In this document: positions 26,416 to 38,345 of the stretch, piece by piece | Layout of the letters: every line of letters starts with the position of its first letter | Position numbering within the stretch: the first letter of the stretch is position 1 | Source of the DNA: Synchiropus splendidus | Lineage: Eukaryota > Chordata > Actinopteri > Syngnathiformes > Callionymidae | DNA: 64,000 nucleotides | Assembly (NCBI RefSeq): GCF_027744825.2 | Contig: NC_071340.1 | Location: forward strand, 6,822,501-6,886,500 | Direction: 5' to 3' | Program-made: the position numbers and the translations under genes | The notes under the pieces: generated by a model | The model's input: only the letters and a program-made list of their open reading frames with translations | What the model was told of the DNA's origin: nothing | Databases searched by the model: none

Positions 26416-28361
26416 GTTGTGAATTTAGGCTGTAGGGATGTGTGATATGGGCAAAAAAAGAACCAATTACATGTGTTCAACCCTGAAACCTATCAGTCAC
26501 TAACTGCTCAGTTCTGTTCTCAGCATTGTCTCCGACATCAATGTGTTTATGCTTAAATATGAAAGCTAAATAAGAGGAGGGATGGGCAATTTAGTATTTC
26601 AAGTGTCTTGTTGACACCTGTTGTGTGTGTAACATCTCAGACTGTGTTCTGCCAGTTGTAGTCAAGACTGGGAGCTGCATTTGCTGAGGCAGAAGCGCTG
26701 CAAGAAACCCTACATGTGTTGTTCTGATCAAAGCCGAACAACTGAGTCAGAAAACATTAAAAATACACATTAAAAATACACCTGAAACAACAATGAAGCA
26801 AAGTCCTCCAGACTCTCCACCACTGTCACTGATCTAGTACTGCTTACAGTCCCCAACAGGATCTGGAGCAGCATAATCCATGTCTTTAAGCACCTCAATT
26901 GTGCCACAAGGGGGCTTTTGAACAACATATAATAATCATTAATTGGATTACTTGTACTTGCTCCTTCTGAAAGAAGGCAAAGTCGAAACTGAAGACCATT
27001 GTGTGCAAAAACCTAGGGGAAAAACTGTACTATGTTGTTCTAATATAGTAAATGGTTATTCTGTAATATTTATAGAGATCCATATATAAATAAAACCAGT
27101 GGTATTCACAAACCATCACATATGCATGCATGGCCTAAACATTATTTCCTGAAGAACACTTGTGTGCACACAGCACTGGGCGAAAAACACTTGAAGGGTC
27201 CAGTGTCTTGGGTATTTTTAAGTAAGTCCATCACTTCTTGCGCTGTTGTGCATGTACAAGTGGACAACACATATTACATGGATTATGTTATGTTGTTATG
27301 ATTTATTCAATTGGATATTTGACTACATTATATTTTTTAAGTGGATGTTGCTTCTCGGAAAGTCTTTTATAATGATGACGGTTTCAGTTGCTATGGCACT
27401 GGAGCACAGCAACAAAATAAATTGAAACTACATTTTATGGAGGACATTTATGGACAGCCAGGCAAGGCCTCGAGAGTCAACATGTGAGCAGTTGAATCCT
27501 GCTATGTCTGCTGACAAAGAAGCGGAAAAACAGACAAATATGGACATACAGTAGACAGATGTCGAAAATCCTCATACCTTTTGAATGGATCTCCGACAGC
27601 TGTTTGTTCCGTCTTCCCTTTAGAAGAACAAAGGCACAACATCAAGAACTGAATGAATACATGTCTTTGATAATGATTATTCCGTTCAACCTCTAATACA
27701 ATCTTAATCATTTGTTGATGTTCATCTGTTAAGTGAGATTGAGCACTTAAAATAACTAAAATAATTTGCATCTGTACGTTAGCACATCAAAATTGCATAT
27801 TCATCACAGCACTCATACTAGAGTTAGCATTCAGCTTTGCATACTCACTAGACACTCATTTTTGGGATCCAAAAAGGAAAAGTGCAAAATGTGCAAATTG
27901 AGAGGTTCAACCCATGTTAATATACGCACGCCTTCCCAATAGTAAACCCACTGACCACACTCACTAGGGTTCAAGCCCAGAGCACGCCACCTTTGAAGCA
28001 ATGCTCGCTGATAACTAAACATTTGCTGACGTGTTTTACTCTTCTACTCATATCCATTATTAATTGTGGCAAAATCTCCATTCCACCACACACAGAATTA
28101 TGGAGTTCATTTTCCCAAGAAGAGAAGTATAGAGAACATGTAATTACAGAAGCACTGTCTATTCTACCCATCATCAGTCCCATGGCATAATATACTTAAG
28201 TTGGGAAAGTGGACTTTTGCATACTATAATGACGAAAAAGGCAGCCATCAGCTTAGAATATTATGCATAGGTGTGTCAATGGACTAAAAGAAAGGGTTCC
28301 GTCAGTAGCATGCCAGTCGGGACAGCATGGCTTGAATCACATCCCAAGAGACAGACATTTA
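26416..28361. other. non-coding region
   Basis: No recognisable gene. GTAGGGATGTGTGATATGGGC near 26432 resembles a DNA-transposon terminus but has no partner. Confidence 0.45.
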
Positions 28362-29781
28362 CAGTATCTCACAAAAGTGAGTACAGCCCTCACATTTTTA
28401 GAACTATTTAATTCTCTTTTCCCAGAACACTAAAGAAACGACACTTTGATATCTTGTACAGTGAAGTGGTCAGTGTGCAGCTTATATATCAGCGCAAATT
28501 TATTGTCATCTCAAAATAATTCGATACATAACCATTGATGTCTAAACCATGGGCAACAAAAACATGTTACGAGGTCTCAGGTGCAAATGGGGAGCAGGTG
28601 ATTTTGATGTAATCATTCTCATGCTCTTTCACACTGGTCACTGGTAGTTCAACATGGCACCCCAAGCCTTCTGAAGTGGTGCGTGACAGGATTTCATGTG
28701 GTGGCTAAAACACAGCATCAGCATCGATTTGTACCCCTTGGTTTGCACAGCATAGTATGGTGCCGCATGTGTAGCAGTTAACACACAGCAGCATACTTAT
28801 ATGAACTAGTGGTGTCGGCTGCTGTCGCAAACATAACATGCCTTTCCACCATCATAGAGCCTTGACATGAACACTCAACTTTTTTCATCAACCAATCTGC
28901 GGACGTCACTGGAAAAGCAAAGAGCCATTTCTGAACGTTTTATTTCTATTTCCATGTACGTATTTCATCTCAGACATCAACCATGAGTCGCAACAGATGC
29001 ATTTTCAGCCATAATTAGATAAATAGAAAGGTAAACATGTCAGACCTCATCAGTCGTTGGCGGAAATTGCCTGTAGCTCGGTGTCGAGAAAAATTCTGTT
29101 GCTGAGAAAAGAATTTACTGACAGCGGCAACCAGCTGAAGAGTACAAAGACAAGTGTGTCTTTCCAAATCAAGCATGGTGGTGGGAGAGTCAAAGTCTGG
29201 GGCTGTATGAGTGTTGCTGGCACTGGGGAGCTACAGTTGAGGGCACCATGAATGCCAAAGTGTACTGTGTCATCTGAAACAGAGCATGATCCCCTCTCTG
29301 CGGACACTGGGCCACAGGCCCGTATTCCAACATGACAACGACCCCAAACACACCTCCAAGATCACCACTGCCTTGCTAAGGGAGCTACGAGTAACGGTAA
29401 TATACTTTCCAAGCACATCTCCAGACCAAGACCCTATTGAGCGTCTGTCGGGCATCAACAAACTGAATGTGGAGAGATGCAAGGTCTCCAACATCAACCA
29501 GCTCTGTGAAGCTCTGGTGAACTCCATGCCCAATAGGGTTCAGGCAGTGCTGGAAAATAACGGTGACCACACAAAATACTGGCACTTTGGAGACAATTTT
29601 CACTTAGTGATCTAGTCACTTTTGGTTGTGTGTTGACTAATTTTGAGAGAAATTATTGTGTGTTCACTACAGTGAATTTACCACAGTAGATGGTATCAAA
29701 GCTTCATTTCTTCAGCATTATCCCATGAAAAGATATGATTTCATATTGGCAGAAATGTGTGCTCACTTTTGCAAAATGCTG
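28362..29781 (+). mobile_element. decayed Tc1/mariner transposon
   Basis: The left end begins at a TA (28360-28361) with CAGTATCTCACAAAAGTGAG. The right end, read inward, is CAGCATTTTGCAAAAGTGAG. These are mutated inverted copies of a terminal sequence widespread in fish Tc1-like elements. The right flank has TG where TA is expected. A second internal repeat (GTCTAAACC...GGCAACAAAA) lies near 28540, as in that family. At about 1.4 kb it is a little short for the family (about 1.6 kb). It is inactive because the transposase is broken. Confidence 0.85.
28654..29615 (+). pseudogene. Tc1 transposase pseudogene
   Basis: The original start is probably the ATG at 28654 (family MAP start). The DNA-binding part and the first catalytic Asp region between about 28700 and 29100 are no longer recognisable. 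The catalytic C-terminal half survives in two frames: KHGGGRVKVWGCMSVAGTG at about 29173-29229, then after a frame change VFQHDNDPKHTSK (second Asp) and STSPDQDPIERL (third acidic residue, Glu) in 29286-29615. Family forms are VMVWGCFSA, QQDNDPKHT and SPDLNPIENL. Frameshifts and loss of the N-terminal part make it non-functional. Confidence 0.8.
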
Positions 29782-31748
29782 TGCACATTTCCCATTGTTA
29801 AAAAAAAGGTCAATTACTCAACTGTCAAGTCTTTTAAGATCCACTTTTACTCCTGCCAAACAGAATATAATTGGCAGTCTGTTCAGTAACTGTTACCAGA
29901 CCCCCTTAGATGTTGCGCTTGTCTATTTACTTCCATGCCTGCTGAGTAGCTGTCAATCAAATTGATTATCTGGCATAAATAGTTTTCTGCATCTGAAACG
30001 TATCTTGTTTATTACATCCTGTTGTATCATCTATGCATCAAGGCCAGCACTATTGTTTGCTGCAATTCCATTATACTGTCAAAAAGCAAACCTAAGAAAT
30101 GAAGAAGGATATTTGTTGCATATGAAAACACCTTCTGGCTGATGAAGAAGTAATACTCGCAATCAGTATTCAAGATGTAATAATGGAGTGCCAAATAGTT
30201 TCTTGACAATTATGCTGGCGGACAAAAACAGGTAAACATTTTCTTTATTTCTGGGCTGTTATCACTGAGGTTTGTCTTATACAAAAGTCAGCTTTCATAA
30301 CTCATCATAAACGCAATGGTCCCTAACAAAGAATATCATCTCTTTAATAAATTTGTACTAGTTGTTTCATAAAAGTCAAAGGTAAATCAATAGGTAAATA
30401 GTCAAATTTTAAAGTAAATATGAGCTGCAACTGAGAGCAGGGTATGACAGTGAATTTCGTGATTTCAACCGAGGGCCAATTTGATTCGACAGTTTATCTG
30501 TGTATGTTTAAGAACTGAGGGAGGAAACTCCTAAAAATAATGTTCCTCAGGTGTCACTCGGAATGCGACTAACAACCTTCTTGCTCTGACGCTACAGCAC
30601 TAAACACTACCCCATTTGTGCCAACACATGTATAATAATATGCATATTCTACACAACGTAACTGCAGGGCTTCAAATATTCAGAAAAATAAAGACAGTGA
30701 AACAAGGATTTTCTGCTTTTCTAGGCGATGTGAACATGCACTTTGTATCACTTAATCGGTTTTGTGTGAAGACTTGCGGGTAAAACAAAGCCTCACTTGT
30801 ATTTATTTTGAGGGTAGTCACTTGACTAACACTTGTTCCTGCTTGACTGTTGACAACACTGTCCCCTGGATGTAGCATATTAAACACAGCACATCATAAA
30901 GCACTTCCACTTACAGTATGACTCTTTCACCTGGGATGGCAGTAAACAACAAACCTTTACATCATCAAACCAAAGGAAAAAAAGCTCATTTCAAATATTC
31001 AAGACCTACAATATATGTTAATAAATAAAATGAACAATCATTTCTATCCATGGACAACAACAAAGGTGCTTGGTAACTTTGCCGTTGCACTTTTTGATAC
31101 TGGAGCCTCATGAATGGAATACCACACAACAACACATTTACATCACATGATGAAATTTCATTTTGGTCGTCTCAATCATCAATAATTTTGTCGCTAAGAA
31201 AGCCAAGACATATCAGGGTGAGACTGGCACAAAATTTCTGTGATCAAGTGAACCGCCATCAAGCCGTGCAGACCGACGACCTCATCTGGTAACAGTGCTA
31301 ACTCTGTTATTTGTCCAAAACAGCGGGATTGTAAACACACTTTTGCAGGCAGGTCCAGGTGAGCAACTCAATCAGTGGCGCAAAACACATTCAAATTATA
31401 TAACACAACCTAAAACTGCGAAATAAGTCGTGGCACACCCTTTAAACATGTTGATCTTGCACTCTGCTTCTGTTGGTGGCAGTCAGACTTAGCCTTAGTT
31501 CTGCATCACCAGCTCAAAGCACAGAATGAGGATACATTTGAACACCTTAAGAGGATTGCTGAGACTTCCAATTGCGAGAGAGGAGACAACTGTGTTTATT
31601 TTATTTTCCTCTATCGTTAAAATACGTCTCCAATCAGCAAGAGTACTTTTGTGTTTATTGCTGAATTCACTCATCAGCATCTAATACATCCAACCCTATG
31701 TATGTATGTGCTAAAAATAATTTTGAAACTACCAACAGGAATGAAAGT
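29782..31748. other. non-coding region
   Basis: No recognisable gene or repeat. Frames are short. It is probably ordinary intergenic or intronic sequence. Confidence 0.5.
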
Positions 31749-32180
<432 letters not shown>

Positions 32181-33471
32181 GTGTACATGAACTATTTAAT
32201 TTGCGAAATCAATCCTCAAACTAATTAGAAACCTGCAGCATGAACATGGTTTTTGTGTTCCACAGAAACTCCAGGATGAGTAAGTGATTCTAGAAACAGC
32301 CAGTTTTCAAAAAAAGAGTAACATTTAGGACTCATTTCAAGTCAGACGTGAAGTCTTGAAAGTGAAGTCAAATAGCCACATAATATATGCTTGATCCCAG
32401 CCATACTTGTAAAACATTGGCAACTTTCAAATGTCATAATGAGTCAATGATGAAATGAGCCATACAATCACATACCATACCGCAAAAAAAACAATGCTAC
32501 ACAATAACATGGGCAGACAAAAAGCCACCAGCAGTTGGCATGTTCAATAGTAAATCACAACTAACAGCTGGCATGTTTTTGTATCGGTCAATGCTGACAG
32601 GTTTTCTTTCTTTCATTTCAATAATAAATACCTCACTGATTGTTTGAGTGCCACTTGTTTCCATTGCCACATAAACAATGTGCATTTTAAATCTGTGATA
32701 TTCCACACTTCTTGTTGATTTGGACAGGTAATGTGGAAAGAAGGCTATCAGCTCACATCTCCGGAAACCCCACTTAGCTGTTGGGCTTAGCACATCGGTC
32801 ACGACTCATAGTTTAAAGCGTTGAGTGGAGAGAGAGTCTAAGTGTACTTTTTTCGATAGCACGGCATCACACAAAAAAGCCCGTCTGAGCAGAGAACCAC
32901 TAAAACCAGGGGGAAAATGCTCATGCGCATGTTCGCAATACAAGGAAGGTTTCTGAAGTCACATTCAAGTTCAACACTCAACAAACACTTTCAAAATAGC
33001 ACCGTGAAGGATCAATTATCTTGCTGTTAATCTTGCTTGAGGCAACAGTCAAACCGATAATAAGTGATGGACAATAACTGTTATTGTTTGAGTGGTGTTG
33101 TCCTGACTGCCCAGTCATAATATAGATTTCAATGTCAAAGCATTTTTAAGCAGCAGCCTGAAAGGTTATGACTGGAATTAATGGATATTTGCAGATGCAG
33201 AGGTGAGAAGTCAAAAACATTCAGACTTATGTCACAATACAGCGAGCCTCATGTCTATGCGGACAGACAAAAGTTTAACTAACAGGTAACTCATATCCAT
33301 TTCTACCTTCAAACTTTGTTGCATTATTACAGTACAAACACTTCCGCACTCCTTTAAAATCACTTTCATTATCATGCTGCTTTTTTGCTATTTGATGCTA
33401 ATTTATTTAACACTTGTTACTAAATCATTTTAAAAACCTTAGTACTGACTTCATTGTTTCTTTTTGTTCAG
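32181..33471. other. non-coding region
   Basis: No recognisable gene. A 101-codon minus-strand frame at 32497-32802 has no domain signature. Confidence 0.45.
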
Positions 33472-33502
33472 TCTATTGCTGTCAAATTGACCCAACAGTG
33501 TA
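33472..33502 (+). other. micro-exon-like segment, plus strand
   Basis: A strong acceptor (TTTCTTTTTGTTCAG) is followed 30-31 nt later by a near-ideal donor (CAGT|GTAAGTA). The segment is open in one frame as SIAVKLTQQ. With no neighbouring exons identified, it may be chance. Confidence 0.15.
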
Positions 33503-33607
33503 AGTACACATAGGTGAGCCCATCAGGTGCCCAGACAGGCTTGACACAACCGGTCCGCCTGCATTTCCCATCAAGGGTTACCACAAGTCTAACCTCAAAA
33601 CCTTTAC

Positions 33608-33631
33608 CTATCCGGACCTGACCGTCCTCCG
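33608..33631 (-). other. possible micro-exon, minus strand
   Basis: Bounded on the minus strand by an acceptor ending ATTGTAG and a donor GGATAG|GTAAAGG. It is 24 nt long. In the phase left by the possible exon at 34.6 kb it reads AEDGQVRI. A longer unspliced frame (33468-33668 minus, 66 codons) covers the same bases and is an alternative reading. The product is not recognised. Confidence 0.15.
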
Positions 33632-34600
33632 CTACAATCATTGCCAAGTGAAAATAAAGGTCGCACAAAAACCAAAGCTGTCACATCACCACATGGCACA
33701 GTGCGTTTGTTCCTGCCCAGCAACAAATTGCATGTCTGAAAAAAAGAGACTCTAAAAAGAGTACTCCTTGTGTATTTCAGCTAAGTGGTTTATCATTCAC
33801 TGTTGAGAACTCCATTACTTCATTCACAACCTGTTCCATAAGAGTACAGGTTCTTAATTTACAATTCGACACCTTCAAAAAGTGACAATGTGCATTGCTA
33901 AGATACATGGTGTGATTTCATTTGCTGTTAACATAGCTGTAGAAAGAGATAGATTATGCAGTAACAGAAATGGATCATTCATAAAATAAGGAGAAAAAAA
34001 ACAACTTACCAACTCTAAGGTACAGGAACTGCCTTATGCGTGAGCCCTTCTTCAGCAGGACAAAAATACAAAATTCTGTAGCAGATTACAGAGTTTGTAA
34101 TCTCTTACATCTAAATATAAGTAATATGTAGATGGCAACGATAGAACACAAAAACAGCACAATATTTTAATCTTCAATCTGGGTCAAATTAATATTTCTT
34201 CTTACTTTTGTTTTTGTCATTTGTCAAGAAACATTAGAAACGTGCGTGATGATTTAACATTCATCGTTGCTTAGTGAGATGGCAAGTTACATTTGGAGAA
34301 ACATTCATTTAAAAATTAATTAAATTGGCCTATATTCAGTCTCTGTGACAAATTAGAAAACTAGAACTCACAATGACACAGCACATGGTTCCACATTTAG
34401 CCATGACTTCCATAAGGGCATAAAAAATCGTAATGATACGTAATTTGGTTCAAGTTTAACATCACGTTGAAGAATATGCGATTGTGTGGAATAGATGTAG
34501 CGTAAATGTAAAGAAGTACAGTGTAAAGTGAAAAGCGTCTCCAGACAATGCACCCTTGTCTAAAAACAAACAAAAAAAGTTTTAATCTGTTGTTACCAAC

Positions 34601-34645
34601 CGTGCAGCGCAAACAGTTCTGTCAACAGGCTGCTGGTGCTGTGCA
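34601..34645 (-). other. possible internal exon, minus strand
   Basis: Preceded on the minus strand by a strong acceptor, TTTTCTCTCTTGCAG. It is followed by two donor-like sites, CACG|GTTGGT (45-nt exon) or GGTTG|GTAACA (49 nt). Continuing the phase of the candidate first exon at 35.8 kb, it stays open as V-HSTSSLLTELFALH. No known protein is recognised. Confidence 0.25.
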
Positions 34646-34820
34646 CTGCAAGAGAGAAAATGAGAAATGTTTACACAAACAGGGCAGCAAAACATTAAAA
34701 GAGGATCACGTATCCATAATATAAGATGTATTTTTTAGCTCAAGCACAGCAGGTCTGCGCTCACACCAGAGGATTGAGCGAAACCTTTGTCCAGAGGCAG
34801 ATTATGTCACTTTTTTTTTA

Positions 34821-34894
34821 ATTTGTACAGCGCGAAGTTGCAGAAATGAAGGGAATGATCTTTTCAAGGAAAAGATCAAAAGTCAGGATAGAGT
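34821..34894 (+). repeat. dispersed repeat, copy A
   Basis: Shares about 80% identity over some 75 bp with 36576-36656. Common blocks are GCAGAAATG, TTTTCA and GATCAAAAGTCAG. Both copies are in the same orientation, 1.75 kb apart. Copy A is open as VQREVAEMKGMIF; the family is unknown. Confidence 0.6.
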
Positions 34895-35770
34895 TGTAGT
34901 GCTGAACTAAGAATGTTAAAGAAGGGGAAAAAATGAGAGAGGAAGACACCAATGAGGCTGGTGGTGGATGAGTGAAGCACCCCTGCCTTGGTGACACCTT
35001 ATGGGAAATGCTGATAAAGACTAGTATGGTTACATGTTAGTCGGCTTGAAATGTAAACTTTGGACATCAAATCTACAGCATTGTTTGTTCAGAGTCAACA
35101 AATGGAAGTCAAGTGAGTTGAATGCAAAAATATCTTGGTCTATTGTTTTCCCCAGATAACATTTTAAATGCATTTGTCATGTTTTGGGAAAGAGGTCTTC
35201 ATCCATATTCCATGAAACCATCAGATTTATTGTTCAAATAATCATATCTCTTTCCTTTATCAATTTAATTCATCAATATAATGAGGTACAACCATTTGTT
35301 TCGTTTTATATTAAATGCCCATATTAGTGTAAGCAAATAAAAAAAAATTGACATTTTACAGTTTTTAAGAACGATTTTCGACAGTAATTCACAAGCATTT
35401 ACTTGAGAAGAGCGAGGAGATCAATCGTGCTACGAGCGGCAACAGGAAATTTAAGAATTCCTAAAGCCATTGGGTATGTATAAACGCGGTTATGGTATTA
35501 ATTATTATGTCATTTCGTCTTGAAAAGAGAGAACAACCGTTCAGACAAACACCGTTTGACACGTTAATGAATCACCTTGAGCCTAACAACTTTCAGTGTG
35601 TTGCGGCCGTGACCACAATATTCTTTAGCTTGCGGTCGTCATGAAGCTAAAAACAAGCCGCATGTACATTCTACCTTTTATAATAAGACACATTTTTGCA
35701 CTACGAAGGCAGAAAACGATCATTGTTGATAAACAACATCACTAAATTAATGAGAAACACCAGCTCATAC

Positions 35771-35888
35771 CTGCACAGCTTTCACTCGAGTGAGACGAAC
35801 TTTTCCCCCGAAGGATTTCTGCCAGAATAGAAAACCTGTATTTTCCCTGAATGAGCGAAGTAGCAAAAATCCCCAAAATATTCTTCAT
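35771..35888 (-). other. possible first coding exon, minus strand, unrecognised protein
   Basis: An ATG in strong context (TTCACCATGA) at 35888 opens 39 codons beginning MKNILGIFATSLIQGKYRF, with no stop before an excellent donor, TGCAG|GTATGAG, at 35771/35770. A TATA-like TTATATATCT lies about 45 bp upstream on the same strand, and the surrounding 35.4-35.9 kb is richer in CpG than average here. All three minus frames are largely open over the segment, so openness alone proves little. It could be a small unannotated gene, a non-coding first exon, or chance. Confidence 0.25.
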
Positions 35889-36575
35889 GGTGAATTGTAA
35901 CTGTTGTTTCTTTCTTTTTCAATAACAGATATATAATAAATTAGCTAGAAAAACCTTCATTGGTTAAACACGGTTCGGATTAATAACGATACACTACTAA
36001 ATCGATCAAATGCAACAACAGAACTAAGTAACTACTTGCATTCAAAACAAACAATTTATGTATCCTTTGTACAGATTGTATCGATTTGTAATGCGAAACA
36101 TCGTGTCCAGTGAATCAGAATGCAAATCTCTGACAATAGCTGTTTAGTCAGCGCAATCATTGGAGTGTATCTTAGCAGAATGTTGAAATGCTGAAATGTC
36201 TTTCTTAATAATTCTTTGTTACTAAGCAAGATGAGACTTGAATTGATTTGCATGCAACATCAAATCTTTACAAATTCTCCGTCGAAGATAGCTCAGCATG
36301 CGGAGGCTGAGTTGACATTGATGAGCTTTTAAAGTATTTAAATTTGAGTTGGGCAAAACCTAAAATGTGCCACTATTAAACACCTCACACAAGCAAACCA
36401 TGTAAAATACATTCACCAGAAATGCATGATCCAATTATCCGTTTGGACGCGCGACAGAACACATTTTTGTCAATTAAAGGTCCAAATGTATGTATGTGTG
36501 TGTGTATGTGAGTATTTTATGTACCAGTAATGATCAAATGACCTCATCAAAGTGTCTGGCCACCAGAAAGAGGCA

Positions 36576-36656
36576 ATTTGTAGAGCAAGAAGTCGCAGAA
36601 ATGCAGATAATGACATTTTCATTGGAAAAGGATAAGATCAAAAGTCAGTGTAGAGT
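36576..36656 (+). repeat. dispersed repeat, copy B
   Basis: Second copy of the 75-80 bp sequence at 34821-34894, with a short internal insertion. It reads VEQEVAEMQIMTF in the matching frame. CAGA and GAGGCA motifs also precede both copies. Confidence 0.6.
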
Positions 36657-37700
36657 ATTAGATGGACCGCAAACAGGAAGCAAGTAAACGTCCCTCCCCA
36701 CCCCCTCACCTCCCCCGTACACTTGCGTATACACTCATAATAATCACGTAATAATAGACAACTGTTGCATCAATTTTATTTGTTCACCACGTTATTTAAA
36801 ATGTTTACATATATAAGTATAATCTGAGAAGTTCTGCACAGAATGCAAATGTCTTTAGCGGTTCACAACAAAGATTGTTTTCAAGGAAGATGTTTTAATT
36901 GAGTTGTTTCTGATTCCTCAGCTAAGGTTAATCATCATCATCTATGTCTTGCAATATTCAACAAAGGATATACAGTACAGACCTTGAGCAAAATAGCACC
37001 TTTCATTTAAAACCTTACTATTTAATACAACATCATTATGCTCAGACAGATTAAATCAAATCAAAATTTTGTTTATTGCGATACTAAGGATCCTGATGCT
37101 AATGATACAAATTCATACTCAGAGTACAAATGCATTTCTGAGGGGGAATACAACTGAAGGTTAATTCCGTTGATACTCCCACCAAAACAAAAGCAAGCAA
37201 CAAAATCATTTTTGGAGACTTGAGTTCAGGATGGATTATAATTGAATCACCAGTTGCATGGTTTTTTCTCGTCCTTGAGAAACAGAACATGGCAAATTAC
37301 TGTATGGATTTTTCTGTACAAGGCATTGGATCAATAATACTTAATGGTGAAACAGCTCAGTTGAAATATGATCTAAGTTTCTTGAAATTTCATGAAGTTC
37401 TAAGAAATTGGTTTAGCCACCACACCACCCTGTGAGAGGGTATGTATGATGGCAAACAGCTCGAAGGTGAGGAGAGACTGCAGCTTTCTTTCATTCGCGA
37501 ACATCCCATGACTGCTCAGCAGACTTCAGAAACAAGACAGGAATTCTGACGGCGACGGAGTTTTCCTTCTTCCTCTTTACGTATCCACTGTAATGGTGAA
37601 TATGTTCTCCAGGCAACTGCTTCTGTGCTGTTCCTCGCTCTGACACACAGCGCTACTGTCTCGGAGGATATCTTCAGTTTGCATTCACTATCTTTTCATA
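36657..37700. other. non-coding region, possible LINE-tail fragment
   Basis: No gene recognised. TTAAATCAAATCAAAATTTT at about 37051-37070 followed by GTTTATTGCG resembles the complement of a LINE 3' tail ((TTTGA)n), but the match is short. Confidence 0.3.
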
Positions 37701-38060
37701 CAAAGTGTCATTAATATATTTATGTGCTGAATTGGCACTTACAAATGCACACAACCTTGCGAAAACACAAACACACCTAGGAATGCAAACAAGTGTGAAA
37801 TTAACATACGGACAAAAAAACAAACAAACACCTGAACAAACACACACACTGACAAACGTAGTCTGCGAAGGCCGGATGTGGAAAAGCATTAAAATATTAA
37901 CACACACGCTCTGCCGAACAATGAAATATAAATGTTCACCAAATACGTGAACGGAAACGGAAAACACAATCCATAACCAAACACATGAACACAGAGACAC
38001 AGAAATACAGACTAAACTGACACTCACACCCACATACTGTATACACTTCAGTACACTCCC
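37701..38060. repeat. degenerate CA-rich low-complexity tract
   Basis: Many short ACACAC and AAACA runs are interspersed with unique sequence. Long opposite-strand frames rich in Val, Cys and Ser across it arise from the composition. Confidence 0.6.
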
Positions 38061-38214
38061 AAGTGAGTCAACTTAAAAGACGGAAGAGTACTGGCGAACT
38101 TGGGGTTGTTGTTCTGCCTGCCTGCCCAATACATTTACACACATTATGCCCACAAAATACCAGCAAGCACTCGCATGAACAGACATCGAAAAACCACATA
38201 CCAATTCAGTTGGT

Positions 38215-38345
38215 TAGACAACCATAACCATCCAAAACAAATGGCTAACCTTAACCAGGAACCCAATCATAATGACCCAGATATTTTGACTTTTTCTCCC
38301 CAAAACTTTATGTGGTCCAGCCAAAATATCTGCACTAAGCAGATT
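38215..38345 (+). repeat. CA-associated dispersed repeat, copy 1
   Basis: Contains CAAATGGCTAACCTTAACC, ACCCAATCATAATGACCCAG and ATATTTT. The same modules recur at 52527-52650. The pattern resembles a fish dispersed repeat commonly found next to (CA)n arrays. Confidence 0.5.
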
